Counted from the first letter of the stretch, positions 36,511 to 48,919 are shown. The stretch is 64,000 bases of DNA from Lichenibacterium dinghuense (GCF_021730615.1 NZ_JAJLMN010000001.1:248001-312000), one strand, 5' to 3'. The notes: generated by a model from the letters alone, not told the origin. Made by a program: numbers and translations.

Positions 36511-37889
36511 CGCCCCCGCATCTCCGAACGCGCCGCCCGCGCTCGCTGCGGGCACGGCTGGCGCTCGGCGCCGTGCTGCTCGTGGTCGGCGCCGTGGTGG
36601 CGACCGGCCTCGTCGACGCGCTGACGCTGCGCCGCTTCATGGAGGGGCAGATCGACAGCCGCCTCGACACGCAGATCAACACCGTGACGGCGGCGCTCGG
36701 CGTCGCGCCGGACGGGCGGCTCGCGCTGCGCCACGACGTCGAGGGGCCGCCCTTCGACCGGCCGGGCTCGGGCTGGTCCTGGGAGGTGCTGTCCGGCACG
36801 GAGGTCGTGGCGCGCTCGGGGTCGCTCCGCCCGGCGGACCGCCTGCCGCCTCCGCCGGACGGCGCGCCTCCCCCGGCGCCGGACCGGCCGAGGCCCCCAC
36901 GGCCGGGCACGGGGTTCGGCCCGGACGGCGAGATGCTGCGCCTCCGGTCGAGCGAGGCGCGTGTCGGCCCGCTGCTCGCCACAGTGCTGGCCGCGGCGCC
37001 GCTCGCGGCCCTGACCGACCCGCTGCGCGACGTGCTGGTCAACCTCACCTTCACGCTGGCGCTGCTCGGCGCGGCGCTCGTCGGCGCCGCGCTGGTGCAG
37101 GTGCGGGTGGGGCTGGAGCCGCTGCGGCGCCTCCAGCGCGACCTCGCCGCGGTCCGGGCCGGCCGCATCGAGCGCATCCCTCGCCCCCAGCCGGCCGAGG
37201 TCGCCCCGCTGGTCGCCGAGGTGAACGCGCTGCTCGACGAGAATGCCGAGAACCTGGCCCGCGCGCGCCGCCACGTCGCGAACCTCGCGCACGGCCTGAA
37301 GACGCCGCTGGCCACGCTGGCGGTGAAGCTCGACGCCTCGGCGGGCGACCCCGACGGGCAGCTCGGCCACCTCGTGTCCCTGATGGACCGGCGCATCCGC
37401 CACCACCTCGGCCGGGCGCGGGCCGCCGCGCTCGGCGGCACGTCGCGCGTCCGCACAGACCTCGCGCCCCGCGTGGACGACCTCGCGGCGGCGCTGCCGA
37501 AGATCTACGCCGACCGCGGCATCGCCTGCCAGGTGTCGGTGCCGTCGGACCTCGCCCTCGCCTGCGACGCGCAGGACCTCGACGAGATGCTGGGCAACCT
37601 GATGGACAACGCCTTCAAGTGGGCCCGGTCGGGCGTGCGCGTGACGGCGCGCGCGGAGGATCGCGCCGCGGTGGTCGCGGTCGAGGACGACGGGCCGGGC
37701 CTGCCGGACGGCGCCGTCCAGGAGGCGATGCGGCCCGGCCGGCGCCTCGACGAGGCGTCGCCGGGCCACGGCTTCGGCCTGCCGATCGCGCGCGAGCTCG
37801 CAGAGCTGTCCGGCGGCGGGCTCAGGCTCGGCCGGTCGGGGATGGGCGGCCTCGGCGCGGAGCTGACGCTGCCGCTGGCGGAGAGCTGA
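36507..37889 (+). CDS. Sensor histidine kinase (FeuQ/PhoQ-like)
   Basis: A 460-residue kinase. An N-terminal helix (about 20-40), a periplasmic domain with a Pro-rich insert (about 105-140) and a second helix (VNLTFTLALLGAALVGAALVQV) are followed by a HAMP-like linker. The H-box is NLAHGLKTPLATL with His262, characteristic of FeuQ-like kinases. The N-box is NLMDNAFKWA, then DDGPGLP and GHGFGLPIARELAELSGG. GTG 36507 overlaps the regulator stop. The Pro-rich periplasmic insert mirrors the Pro-rich secreted protein encoded next to the operon. Confidence 0.92.
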   Translation: MTPPHLRTRRPRSLRARLALGAVLLVVGAVVATGLVDALTLRRFMEGQIDSRLDTQINTVTAALGVAPDGRLALRHDVEGPPFDRPGSGWSWEVLSGTEVVARSGSLRPADRLPPPPDGAPPPAPDRPRPPRPGTGFGPDGEMLRLRSSEARVGPLLATVLAAAPLAALTDPLRDVLVNLTFTLALLGAALVGAALVQVRVGLEPLRRLQRDLAAVRAGRIERIPRPQPAEVAPLVAEVNALLDENAENLARARRHVANLAHGLKTPLATLAVKLDASAGDPDGQLGHLVSLMDRRIRHHLGRARAAALGGTSRVRTDLAPRVDDLAAALPKIYADRGIACQVSVPSDLALACDAQDLDEMLGNLMDNAFKWARSGVRVTARAEDRAAVVAVEDDGPGLPDGAVQEAMRPGRRLDEASPGHGFGLPIARELAELSGGGLRLGRSGMGGLGAELTLPLAES

Positions 37890-37901
37890 CCGGAAGACGC
37901 C

Positions 37902-38564
37902 TCAGGTCAGGAGGCGCAGCGGCCAGCCCGCGGCGCGCCGGTCCCGCACGGACGCGACGTTGCGTCGGATCCAGGCGTCGGCGCCGAGCGCGCGGCCAGC
38001 GCCCGACACCGCGAGGCTCCCGCCCAGCAGGGCGAGGAAGACGAAGCCCCAGGGCCACACGGCCGGGTCGCCCGGGCGCTGACCGTAGACGCCGAGGAAC
38101 AGGAGCGCGCCGGCCAGGAAGGTGCAGAGCCCCGCGAGCCGCACGAAGAGCCCGAGGATGAGGGCCGCGGCGAGGACGAACTCGACCAGGAACACGACGG
38201 GGTCGAAGACCGTGAAATGCGTCAGCAGCGTGTCGTTGATGAACTGCCCCACGCGCGGGAAGGCCGCGCGGCCGCCCGCCTGCTGCGTCCAGGCGTAGAG
38301 GCTGTTGCCGGTGCCGAAGGGCAGCGTGCCCAGGAGGGCCTGGAACCACATGCAGCCCACCAGCACCCGGACGATCCACAGCCACAGCAGCGCCCCGCTG
38401 CGTTGCGCCCGCTCCTGCCGGAGGTTGATCGCGAGCAGCAGCACGCTGCACACGACCAGCGCGTAGAAGGCGAGGATGACGACGTATCTGGCGGCGCCGA
38501 GCGCCGTGTAGTCGGCCGTCTCGCCCGTCAGGAAGGCGACGAGGTCGTGCAGCAGGTTCGACAT
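37902..38564 (-). CDS. DoxX-like membrane protein
   Basis: A 220-residue membrane protein with about five helices. A region of DoxX/TQO small-subunit type is visible (WIVRVLVGCMWFQALLGTLPFG...VVFLVEFVLAAALILGLFVRLAGLCTFLAGALLFL). Its start has GAGGAGAAG. It converges on the kinase gene 12 bases away and diverges from the catalase-family gene. The function of such proteins is uncertain; some take part in thiol or quinone redox chemistry. Confidence 0.75.
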   Translation of the reverse strand: MSNLLHDLVAFLTGETADYTALGAARYVVILAFYALVVCSVLLLAINLRQERAQRSGALLWLWIVRVLVGCMWFQALLGTLPFGTGNSLYAWTQQAGGRAAFPRVGQFINDTLLTHFTVFDPVVFLVEFVLAAALILGLFVRLAGLCTFLAGALLFLGVYGQRPGDPAVWPWGFVFLALLGGSLAVSGAGRALGADAWIRRNVASVRDRRAAGWPLRLLT

Positions 38565-38721
38565 GGCTTCTCCTCGTGGCGCCCTCGGCGCGGGGGTCGC
38601 CGTGAGGTTTGCGTGTGCGGCCGGGTTCCCGGCCGCGGGCCGAGGCTTAGCCGCGTCGCGGGCGGGAATCCAGGGCTCCCGCGCGGCGCGGCCGGTCGCG
38701 GCAGGGTCGCCGCGGCGCGCG

Positions 38722-38747
38722 GGAACCCGCGACCTCGCCTCCCGGTT
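38722..38747 (+). promoter_or_regulatory. Possible EcfG-type promoter of the catalase-family gene
   Basis: GGAAC (38722-38726) is followed after 17 bases by GGTT (38744-38747). This is close to the EcfG consensus GGAAC-N16/17-CGTT, and lies 35 bases before the start codon. A stress-sigma promoter would suit a peroxide-handling gene. Confidence 0.35.
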
Positions 38748-38782
38748 TCAGCGCCGAACGAGTCAGCGTTCCGGAGCGCTCC

Positions 38783-39886
38783 ATGACCATCGCGGCCCCT
38801 GCCCACCCCGTCCGCTACCGGCCCGACCTCGAGCAGCCCGAGCCCGACGAAGCGCAGGTGACGCGGGACATCATCGCCCAGTTCAACAAGATCGAGGGGA
38901 CGGTGTTCAAGGACACGGGCCACGCCGAGCGCGGCGTCCACGCCAAGAGCCACGGGCTCCTGCGGGCCGAGATGCGCGTGCTCGGCGGCCTGCCCGACGC
39001 CCTCGCTCAGGGCGTCTTCGCCCGGCCCGGCACCCATCCGGTGATCATGCGGCTGTCGACCAACCCCGGCGACGTGCTCGACGACAGCGTGTCGACCCCC
39101 CGCGGCCTCGCGGTGAAGGTCATCGGGGTCGAGGGCGAGCGCCTGCCCGACGCCGCGGGCGCGAACCAGGACTTCGTGATGGCCAACGCGCCCGCCTTCT
39201 CGGCCGGCACGCCGAAGCAGTTCCTGAGAAGCCTGAAGCCGCTCGCCGCCTCGACCGACACGCCGCAGGTGCTGAAGAAGGTCTTCTCGGCCGCCCTGCG
39301 CGGGGTGGAGAGCGTGGTCGAGGCCGCGGGCGGCAAGAGCGCGACGCTGATCTCGCTCGGCGGCCATCCCGAGACGCACATCCTCGGCGAGACTTTCTAT
39401 AGCCAGGTGCCGATCCTGTACGGGGACTACGTCGCCAAGGTCTGCGTGCGCCCGGCCTCGCCCGACGTGAAGCGCCTCACCGACGCGCCGCTGAACGTCA
39501 ACGGCAAGCCCAACGGGCTGCGCGACGCCGTCACGGCCTTCTTCGCCGAGCACACGGCGGAGTGGGACCTCTGCGTGCAGCTCAACACCTCGACCGACAC
39601 GATGCCGGTCGAGGACGCCTCCGTGGTCTGGCCCGAGGACGAGAGCCCCTACGTGCCGGTGGCCCGCATCACCGCGGGGCCGCAGGTGGCCTGGGACGAG
39701 GCCAAGCACGAGCGCATCGACGATCGCATGTCCTTCAGCCCCTGGCACGGGATCGCGGCGCACCGGCCCCTCGGCGCCATCATGCGCGTGCGCAAGGCCA
39801 TCTACGAGGCCTCATCGAGCTTCCGCGCGGAGGCCAACGGCGTCACACTGGAGGAACCCAAGCGGGACGAGGGCATCGCGGCATGA
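38783..39886 (+). CDS. Catalase-family (SrpA-like) heme protein
   Basis: A 367-residue protein of the small, catalase-related peroxidase group. The distal histidine region reads GVHAKSHGLLRAEM; further family blocks are VIMRLSTNPGDVLDDSVSTPRGLAVKV, DFVMANAPAFSAG and SPWHGIAAHRPLGAIMRVRKAIYEASSSFR, the last with the putative proximal Tyr. It lacks the NADPH and C-terminal domains of full catalases. GGAG precedes ATG 38783. The zeta-class GST gene starts inside its stop codon, so the two are coupled. Confidence 0.85.
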   Translation: MTIAAPAHPVRYRPDLEQPEPDEAQVTRDIIAQFNKIEGTVFKDTGHAERGVHAKSHGLLRAEMRVLGGLPDALAQGVFARPGTHPVIMRLSTNPGDVLDDSVSTPRGLAVKVIGVEGERLPDAAGANQDFVMANAPAFSAGTPKQFLRSLKPLAASTDTPQVLKKVFSAALRGVESVVEAAGGKSATLISLGGHPETHILGETFYSQVPILYGDYVAKVCVRPASPDVKRLTDAPLNVNGKPNGLRDAVTAFFAEHTAEWDLCVQLNTSTDTMPVEDASVVWPEDESPYVPVARITAGPQVAWDEAKHERIDDRMSFSPWHGIAAHRPLGAIMRVRKAIYEASSSFRAEANGVTLEEPKRDEGIAA

Positions 39887-40575
39887 CTCACGACACGACG
39901 GGCGACCTGGTCGAGGACCGGGGCGCGTTCAGCATCTACGGCCATTGGCGCTCCAACGCCATGTACAGGCTGCGCGTGGCGCTGGCCCTCAAGGGAGTGA
40001 GCTACCGCGAGATCCCCGTCGACATCGACGCGGGCGAGCAGCGCTCGCCGGAGTTCCTGGCCCGCAACCCGATGGGGGCCGTGCCGGCACTGGTCGAGGA
40101 CGGGTTGCCGCCGCTGACGCAGTCCCTGGCGCTGCTCGAATACGTCGAGGAGCGGTTCCCGCAGCGGCCTTTGCTGCCGGCGGACGCGCGCGGCCGGGCG
40201 CGGGTGCGCTCCATCGCCTGCGACGTGGCCTGCGACACGCACCCGCTGATCGTGCCGCGGGTGCGCAAATATGCCACGACCACGCTCGGGCTCGACCAGG
40301 ACGCCTGGCGCGCCTGGGCGGCCCACTGGGTCGGCACCGGCATGGAGAGCCTGGAAGCCAAGCTGAAGGCCAGCCCCGACACGGGCCGCTACTGCCACGG
40401 CGACAGCATCACCATCGCGGACATCTGCGCCTCCGGCATGGCGATGATCGGCCGCATCTTCAAGCTCGACCTGCCGGCGACGCCGACGCTGACGGCGATC
40501 CTCGACCGCTGCATGGAGGATCCGGCCTTCGCGGAGGCGGAGGCGTCGCGCCAGCCCGGCGCGCCGCAGGGCTGA
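39883..40575 (+). CDS. maiA: Zeta-class glutathione S-transferase, maleylacetoacetate isomerase type
   Basis: A 230-residue GST. The N-terminal thioredoxin-like domain reads YGHWRSNAMYRLRVALALKGVSYREIPVDI, the zeta motif, although the usual SSCS is changed to RSNA, in line with other bacterial variants. ARNPMGAVPALVEDG and LTQSLALLEYVEERFP bind glutathione. The helical domain holds the D-x-x-Y/H-like HGDSITIADIC. The family isomerises maleylacetoacetate in tyrosine degradation, but here the neighbours are redox genes, so a detoxifying role is equally possible. Its ATG overlaps the catalase-family stop. Confidence 0.78.
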   Translation: MTHDTTGDLVEDRGAFSIYGHWRSNAMYRLRVALALKGVSYREIPVDIDAGEQRSPEFLARNPMGAVPALVEDGLPPLTQSLALLEYVEERFPQRPLLPADARGRARVRSIACDVACDTHPLIVPRVRKYATTTLGLDQDAWRAWAAHWVGTGMESLEAKLKASPDTGRYCHGDSITIADICASGMAMIGRIFKLDLPATPTLTAILDRCMEDPAFAEAEASRQPGAPQG

Positions 40576-40611
40576 GGGCTCCCTGATAACATCCAGCGCC
40601 GTAGGCCATGC

Positions 40612-40725
40612 TGTCATCCCGGACGGAGCGGAGCGACGACCCGGGGCGGTCGATCCGACGGGGCTCAACCGGTCGATATCGCGCCCGGCCTCACCGCGGG
40701 ATCCCGGCTCAAGGCCGGAATGACA
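40612..40725. repeat. Intergenic palindromic repeat element
   Basis: The unit begins TGTCATCCCGG and ends CCGGAATGACA (an 11-base inverted pair with one mismatch), with further inner G+C-rich pairing (GACCCGG, GGGATCCCGGCTCAAGGCCGG). Such roughly 110-base elements occur as dispersed intergenic repeats in many Rhizobiales. It fills the gap between the GST gene and the convergent usg gene. Confidence 0.7.
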
Positions 40726-40752
40726 CACCCGCCGTCGAGGCCGAAGCATCGA

Positions 40753-41037
40753 TCACTGCAGCCGGAACTCCGGCCCCACCAGCGCGATCTCGGCGGGCCT
40801 GATCAGCCCGGAATGGCCCACCCGCACCGAGTGGAGCGCGCCGTCGAGCGTATCGCGCCAGAACTGCAGGAACTTCGTCAGGGCCGGGAAGCCAGGTGCG
40901 AGGTCGTAGGCCTGCCACACGTAGCTCTGGAGCAGGCCGGGGTGATCCGGCAGGTGGTACAGGATCTCCGCCGTGGTGAGGCCGTAGCCGGCGAGCTGGC
41001 GGATGAAGTCGGGTGAGACGTCGCGTGCCGATCCCAT
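40753..41037 (-). CDS. Usg-family protein
   Basis: A 94-residue protein matching the Usg family (PF06233): FIRQLAGYGLTTAEILYHLPDHPGLLQSYVWQAYDLAPGFPALTKFLQFWRD, then LHSVRVGHSGLIRPAEI. This family is confined largely to alphaproteobacteria and lies near trp genes in some; its function is not known. It diverges from metH across 189 bases. Confidence 0.9.
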   Translation of the reverse strand: MGSARDVSPDFIRQLAGYGLTTAEILYHLPDHPGLLQSYVWQAYDLAPGFPALTKFLQFWRDTLDGALHSVRVGHSGLIRPAEIALVGPEFRLQ

Positions 41038-41183
41038 GTGACGACCTCCGAAACGGAGCCAAGATCACGAGTCGCGCGAGGCGGGGCCGTCGCGCCACGG
41101 TCACATTTCGCGCCGCACAGCGTTTACGAAGGGTGAAGCCCCGTCGCGCGCAGGGACCGGGCGCCGATGCGCCTTGCGCCATA

Positions 41184-41205
41184 TAACAATATCTTTATAT
41201 CAGCA
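41184..41205. promoter_or_regulatory. Operator upstream of metH, sharing its core with the metF operon
   Basis: The 12-base core ATATCTTTATAT (41189-41200) is identical, in the same orientation relative to transcription, to the core of the 22-base palindrome at 22656-22677. The outer arms (TAACA and CAGCA) are degenerate. It lies 21 bases before the metH ATG and is the only strongly AT-rich patch in the region. The ArsR-methyltransferase regulator at 22689 is the likely binder. Confidence 0.65.
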
Positions 41206-41226
41206 TGTGATCGATCGGAGCACAGC

Positions 41227-45021
<3,795 letters not shown>

Positions 45022-45036
45022 GAGGCGGTCTCTCCG

Positions 45037-45063
45037 CCGTCATCGCTTCGCTCGCGATGACGG
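45037..45063. terminator. Hairpin between metH and the DUF2786 gene
   Basis: CCGTCATCGC (45037-45046) pairs perfectly with GCGATGACGG (45054-45063) around TTCGCTC. It lies between two convergent stops. The GTCAT...ATGAC arms resemble those of the other repeat elements at 40612 and 60792, so it could be both a repeat fragment and a terminator. Confidence 0.6.
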
Positions 45064-45073
45064 TGGAGCGCGC

Positions 45074-45760
45074 TCACCCCACCTTCAACGCTTGTCCCGC
45101 CGCGCTCCCCGCGTCGTAGGCCCCTTCGGCGACGAGGCGCCGCGGGCCGCCCTGCCCCTCCACCATCACGAGCCCGAGCTTGGCGAAGGCCTCGTCCACC
45201 GCCGACGTCTTCACGACCGCGATGTCGCGCCCCGTGCCGCGGTGGCGGGCGTCGCGCGCGGCCTTGAGGGCGTCGAGCTTGCCGGCGATGCCGTTCACCA
45301 TGCCGAGCACGAAGGAGGCGTTGACGGTGTGGCGGTCGCGCGTGTCGAAGCGCGCGTAGTCGCGGCTCGTCTTGTAGCGGCCGAGTTCGGCCCGCACGGC
45401 ATCGTCCACCGTCTCGGCGAGGTCGCGGGCCGCTGCGGCGTCCTCCGGCAGGCCGAAGAAGACGTGGCTGACACCGCCGTCCGCGGTCTTCTCGCGCCAC
45501 ACCCGGCAGTCGCAGAAGGCCGCGATGGCGCCGATGCAGGCGTCGAGCGGCACGCGCTTCCGGTGGCGCGACGCGAAGGCGACGCTGTTGCAGACCGATT
45601 CGCGGATCTCGACGTCGGTGAGCGACAGCGCGTGGCGGTCGAGCAGCTCCGCCACCTTGGCGGCGGCCGACAAGGCCTCCCCCTCGGTGCAGCCGTTCTG
45701 CACGGTTTTGGCCAGAAGCGCCGCGATTCGGCCCTTCAATCGATCCCGTTCGGTCGACAT
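45074..45760 (-). CDS. DUF2786 domain protein
   Basis: A 228-residue protein. The N-terminal 40 residues match DUF2786 (RLKGRIAALLAKTVQNGCTEGEALSAAAKVAELL), and the following part, with CIGAIAAFCDCRVWRE, VFFGLPEDAAAARDL and FVLGMVNGIAGKL, matches the domain usually found after it. Such proteins occur in phages and bacteria and have no known function. The gene diverges from mucR and converges on metH. Confidence 0.8.
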   Translation of the reverse strand: MSTERDRLKGRIAALLAKTVQNGCTEGEALSAAAKVAELLDRHALSLTDVEIRESVCNSVAFASRHRKRVPLDACIGAIAAFCDCRVWREKTADGGVSHVFFGLPEDAAAARDLAETVDDAVRAELGRYKTSRDYARFDTRDRHTVNASFVLGMVNGIAGKLDALKAARDARHRGTGRDIAVVKTSAVDEAFAKLGLVMVEGQGGPRRLVAEGAYDAGSAAGQALKVG

Positions 45761-45823
45761 GCGGTCTCCGGAGGCGGCGCGCCGCCCTTGTGTGACGTCG
45801 TATCGAAAGCTTGCGAAGGAAAA

Positions 45824-45859
45824 CGCGACGCTTTAACGTAAAGTCAAGCGTAGAAGCGT
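45824..45859. promoter_or_regulatory. Inverted repeat in the mucR promoter region
   Basis: CGACGCTT (45824-45831) pairs perfectly with AAGCGTCG (45852-45859), and a third copy AAGCGT lies at 45844-45849. The spacer is AT-rich (TTAACGTAAAGTC). MucR/Ros proteins often autoregulate through AT-rich sites with T-A steps, so this is a candidate operator between mucR and the divergent DUF2786 gene. Confidence 0.45.
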
Positions 45860-45932
45860 CGAGATGACAAACGTGTCTGGCCGCCGCTGTGGCGCTCAAT
45901 CGACGTAAAACGACCCAAAGGACGCCGGGAAC

Positions 45933-46346
45933 ATGAGCGGAGACAGCAACGGGATGCGGATGATCGAGCTCGCGACCGACATCGTGGCCGCCTACGTGGC
46001 CCACAATGCCGTTCCGGCGAGTGATCTGCCGACCCTCATCAAGGCTGTTCATGATTCGCTCGACCGCGTGCAGGCGGGACCCGTCGCGGAACCCGTGGTA
46101 GAGCCGCAGCAGCCCGCGGTCGCCATCAAGAAATCCGTCACCGACGACTACATCGTATGCCTGGAGGACGGACGGAAGTTCAAGTCGCTGAAGCGCCACC
46201 TGCAGTCGGCCTACGGCATGTCGCCCGAGCAGTACCGCGCCAAGTGGAATCTCCCGCGCGACTACCCGATGGTGGCGCCCGCCTACGCCAACAAGCGTTC
46301 CGAGCTCGCCCGCCGCATCGGCCTCGGCCGCAAGGTCGAGGGCTGA
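45933..46346 (+). CDS. mucR: MucR/Ros-family transcriptional regulator
   Basis: A 137-residue regulator of polysaccharide and surface genes in Rhizobiales. The N-terminal oligomerisation region (IELATDIVAAYVAHNAVPASDLPTLIKAVHDSL) and the C-terminal DNA-binding domain (CLEDGRKFKSLKRHLQSAYGMSPEQYRAKWNLP) are typical. Of the Ros zinc ligands only Cys76 and His89 remain: the second Cys is Asp79, and the second His site (residues 93-94) reads Ala-Tyr. Zinc-free members are known in this family. It may control the polysaccharide locus at 3773-20288. Confidence 0.93.
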   Translation: MSGDSNGMRMIELATDIVAAYVAHNAVPASDLPTLIKAVHDSLDRVQAGPVAEPVVEPQQPAVAIKKSVTDDYIVCLEDGRKFKSLKRHLQSAYGMSPEQYRAKWNLPRDYPMVAPAYANKRSELARRIGLGRKVEG

Positions 46347-46419
46347 CGGGCAGCGTCAAGCCCGGTCCTCGCGCCGCGTGGGCCGCGGTGGCATGGTGCA
46401 GGCCGACCCGGAGCCCGCC

Positions 46420-47916
46420 ATGACCGAACCCTGTGACCTGTCGGCCGTCGACCTCGCCACCGCCATCGCGGGCCGGCGCCTGTCGCCGGTCGAGGCGCTC
46501 GACTCCTGCCTGAGCCGCATCGCCGCCGTCGACCCGGCCGTCAACGCCGTCGTGCTGGTGGACGAGGAGGGCGCCCGGAACGCCGCCCGCGCCGCCGAGG
46601 CCGCCGTGATGCGCGGCGGCCCGCTCGGGCCCCTGCACGGCGTTCCGGTCGGCATCAAGGACACGCAGGACACGGCCGGCCTGCGCACCACCTACGGCAG
46701 CCCCATCTTCGCCGACCACGTCCCGGCCGGGGACGCCGGCTGCGTGGCGCGGCTGCGCACCGCCGGCGCGATCGTGCTCGGCAAGACCAACACACCGGAG
46801 TTCGCCGCCGGCGCCAACACCCGCAACCGCGTCTACGGCGCCACCGGCAACGCCTTCGATCCCTCGCGCTCGGCCGCGGGCTCGTCGGGCGGCTCGGCCG
46901 TGGCTCTGGCCTGCGGCATGGTCCCGCTCGCGTCCGGGTCCGACACCGGCGGCAGCCTGCGCAACCCCGCCGCCTATGCGGGCGTGGTCGGCCTGCGGCC
47001 GTCGCCGGGCCTCGTCGCCGGCGAGGCGCGCGGCCTCGGCTGGAGCCACCTGCCCACGGACGGGCCCATGGCGCGCAGCGTCGCCGACGCCGCGCTGATG
47101 CTGTCCGCGATGGCGGGCGACGACGCGCGCGACCCGCTCAGCTACGCGCTGCCGGGCGAGGCCGTGCGCGGGGTACCGGAGCGCTGGTCGCCGCCGCGCC
47201 CGGTCGAGTTGAAGGGGCTCCGCCTCGCCTTCACGGAGGACTTCCGCTTCGCGCCGACGGAAGCGCACGTGCGCCGCGTGTTCCGCACCCGCGTCGTCGC
47301 GCTGGCGCCGCTGTTCGCGCGCGCCGCCGAGGCGACGCCGGACTGCGCGGGGGCCGACGACGCCTTCGCGGTGCTGCGCGCCTCGCACTTCCTGGCGCAG
47401 CACGGGGAGACATACCGGACCCGGCCCGAGATGCTGGGCTCGAACGTGCTCGTCAACGTCGAGGAGGGGCTCGGCTATTCCCTCGCCGACTACGCCCGCG
47501 CCGCCGCGGCGCAGACGCGGATCTACCGCGGCTGGCAGTCCTTCTTCGCCGAGCACGACGTGCTGGTGAGCCCGGCCGTGACGCTGAGCCCCCGCCCCTG
47601 GGCGGAGCCCTACCCGACCGAGATCGACGGCGTGCCGACCCGCTCCTACTATCAATGGCTGGCGCTCGCCTACGCGGTGACGCTGCCCGGCCATCCGGCG
47701 CTGAGCCTGCCGCTCGGCCTCGACGAGTCCGGGATGCCGTTCGGGCTGCAGATCGTCGGGCCCCGCGGCGGCGACGCGCTGGTGCTCGGCGTCGCGGCCG
47801 CGCTGGAGCGGGCCTTCGCGGGCGACGCCGCGCTCGGCCGCCCCCGGCCCGACCTCGCCCGGCTCCGCGCGGCGCGGCCGATCAGCGAGGCGAAGGGCTT
47901 CAGGGACGGGCTGTGA
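46420..47916 (+). CDS. Amidase signature-family amidase
   Basis: A 498-residue amidase. The catalytic Ser-cisSer-Lys set is visible: Lys80 in GVPVGIKDT, the GSSGGS segment (Ser155/Ser156) and the nucleophile Ser179 in SDTGGSLRNPAAYAGVVGLRPS. ATG 46420 is preceded by GGAG at 7 bases, so it is chosen over starts at 46378 and 46393. The substrate is unknown. It overlaps the convergent ELM1-family gene by 17 bases at its 3' end. Confidence 0.88.
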   Translation: MTEPCDLSAVDLATAIAGRRLSPVEALDSCLSRIAAVDPAVNAVVLVDEEGARNAARAAEAAVMRGGPLGPLHGVPVGIKDTQDTAGLRTTYGSPIFADHVPAGDAGCVARLRTAGAIVLGKTNTPEFAAGANTRNRVYGATGNAFDPSRSAAGSSGGSAVALACGMVPLASGSDTGGSLRNPAAYAGVVGLRPSPGLVAGEARGLGWSHLPTDGPMARSVADAALMLSAMAGDDARDPLSYALPGEAVRGVPERWSPPRPVELKGLRLAFTEDFRFAPTEAHVRRVFRTRVVALAPLFARAAEATPDCAGADDAFAVLRASHFLAQHGETYRTRPEMLGSNVLVNVEEGLGYSLADYARAAAAQTRIYRGWQSFFAEHDVLVSPAVTLSPRPWAEPYPTEIDGVPTRSYYQWLALAYAVTLPGHPALSLPLGLDESGMPFGLQIVGPRGGDALVLGVAAALERAFAGDAALGRPRPDLARLRAARPISEAKGFRDGL

Positions 47917-48919
47917 GGCCCCGGAAGGCCCGATAGCGCGCCGCGATCTCCCGCGCCGTCACGGGCGCCGAGTCGATGGGCGCGTAGCTCCAGCTCTCCA
48001 GCCGCCCCGTCCAGCGCCGCACCGCGCCCTCCTCGGTCAGGCGGTCGAGGTAGCGCGTCACCTTGGGGTGGCCGCCCGAGGGCTCGTAGACGTGCACCGG
48101 GGCGCCCGTCGCCGTCGCCTCGCCCACCATGTTGGCGCTGTCACCCGTGACCAGGATCGCCGAGGCGTGGGCGAGGATCTGCGGATAAGGGTTCTCCCCC
48201 GTGCCGTCCCACACGAAGGCGCGCCCCTCGGCCAGGGCCGGCTGGAGCGCCGCGCGGATCGCAGCCAGCGCGTCGGGCGGCGTGCGGCGCGACGGCGTCA
48301 CCATCAGGCTCGCGCCCGATCCCGCGATCGTCGCCGCGATGCCGGCCAGCGCCTCCACGTCGGCGGGCGAGAAGTCGTGGTTCACGCCCTTGCCGCCCAG
48401 CACCATGGCGACGCGGGGCTGCGGCAGGGGCGCGATGCGCGGGTCGATCGCCGCGCGGGCGCGGGCGAAGACCTCCGGCCGCAGCCGGTGCGCCGGCGTC
48501 AGCGACACCACGACGTTGTCGCCGCGCAGCTTGTCGTGCTCCGGGATCCAGATCACGTCGGCCGTGCCGGTGCCGGTGTAGGGGTCCTTCACGAAGACCG
48601 TGAAGGTGCGGCCGCCCGAGGCTCGCTTGACCCGGCGCAGGTAGGGCACGGTGCGCCGGCCCGCCGCGAAGACGATGTCGGGATAGGGCGGCGCGATCGG
48701 GCTGCCGGGGCGCCCCGGCGCCTCCCGCGGGTCGACCGGGCCGTAGGGCGTCGCCCAGGACCAGGGTGCGCGCGGCGCGATGAGGCGGCGCGGCGGGGCG
48801 AGGCCGAGCGCATCGGCGATCCCGAAACACTGCACCTCGTCGCCGATCTTGCCGTCGCTGAGCACCCAGGCGGTCGTGCCGGGCGGGAGCAGCCCCGCGA
48901 CGGCATCCCGCGCGACCAC
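47900..48919 (-). CDS. ELM1-family (mitochondrial fission-like) protein
   Basis: A 339-residue GT-B-like protein of the ELM1 family (PF06258), common in alphaproteobacteria and related to plant mitochondrial fission factor ELM1. Markers are WVLSDGKIGDEVQCFGIADALGL, the VFVKDPYTGTGTADVIWIPEHDKL segment, VAMVLGGKGVNHDF and VTGDSANMVGEATATGAPVHVYE. No nucleotide-sugar donor motif is obvious. GTG 48919 is the usual family start; its ribosome site is poor. It starts 11 bases after the TAT-like secreted gene, downstream of greA. Confidence 0.88.
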   Translation of the reverse strand: MVARDAVAGLLPPGTTAWVLSDGKIGDEVQCFGIADALGLAPPRRLIAPRAPWSWATPYGPVDPREAPGRPGSPIAPPYPDIVFAAGRRTVPYLRRVKRASGGRTFTVFVKDPYTGTGTADVIWIPEHDKLRGDNVVVSLTPAHRLRPEVFARARAAIDPRIAPLPQPRVAMVLGGKGVNHDFSPADVEALAGIAATIAGSGASLMVTPSRRTPPDALAAIRAALQPALAEGRAFVWDGTGENPYPQILAHASAILVTGDSANMVGEATATGAPVHVYEPSGGHPKVTRYLDRLTEEGAVRRWTGRLESWSYAPIDSAPVTAREIAARYRAFRGLTARP

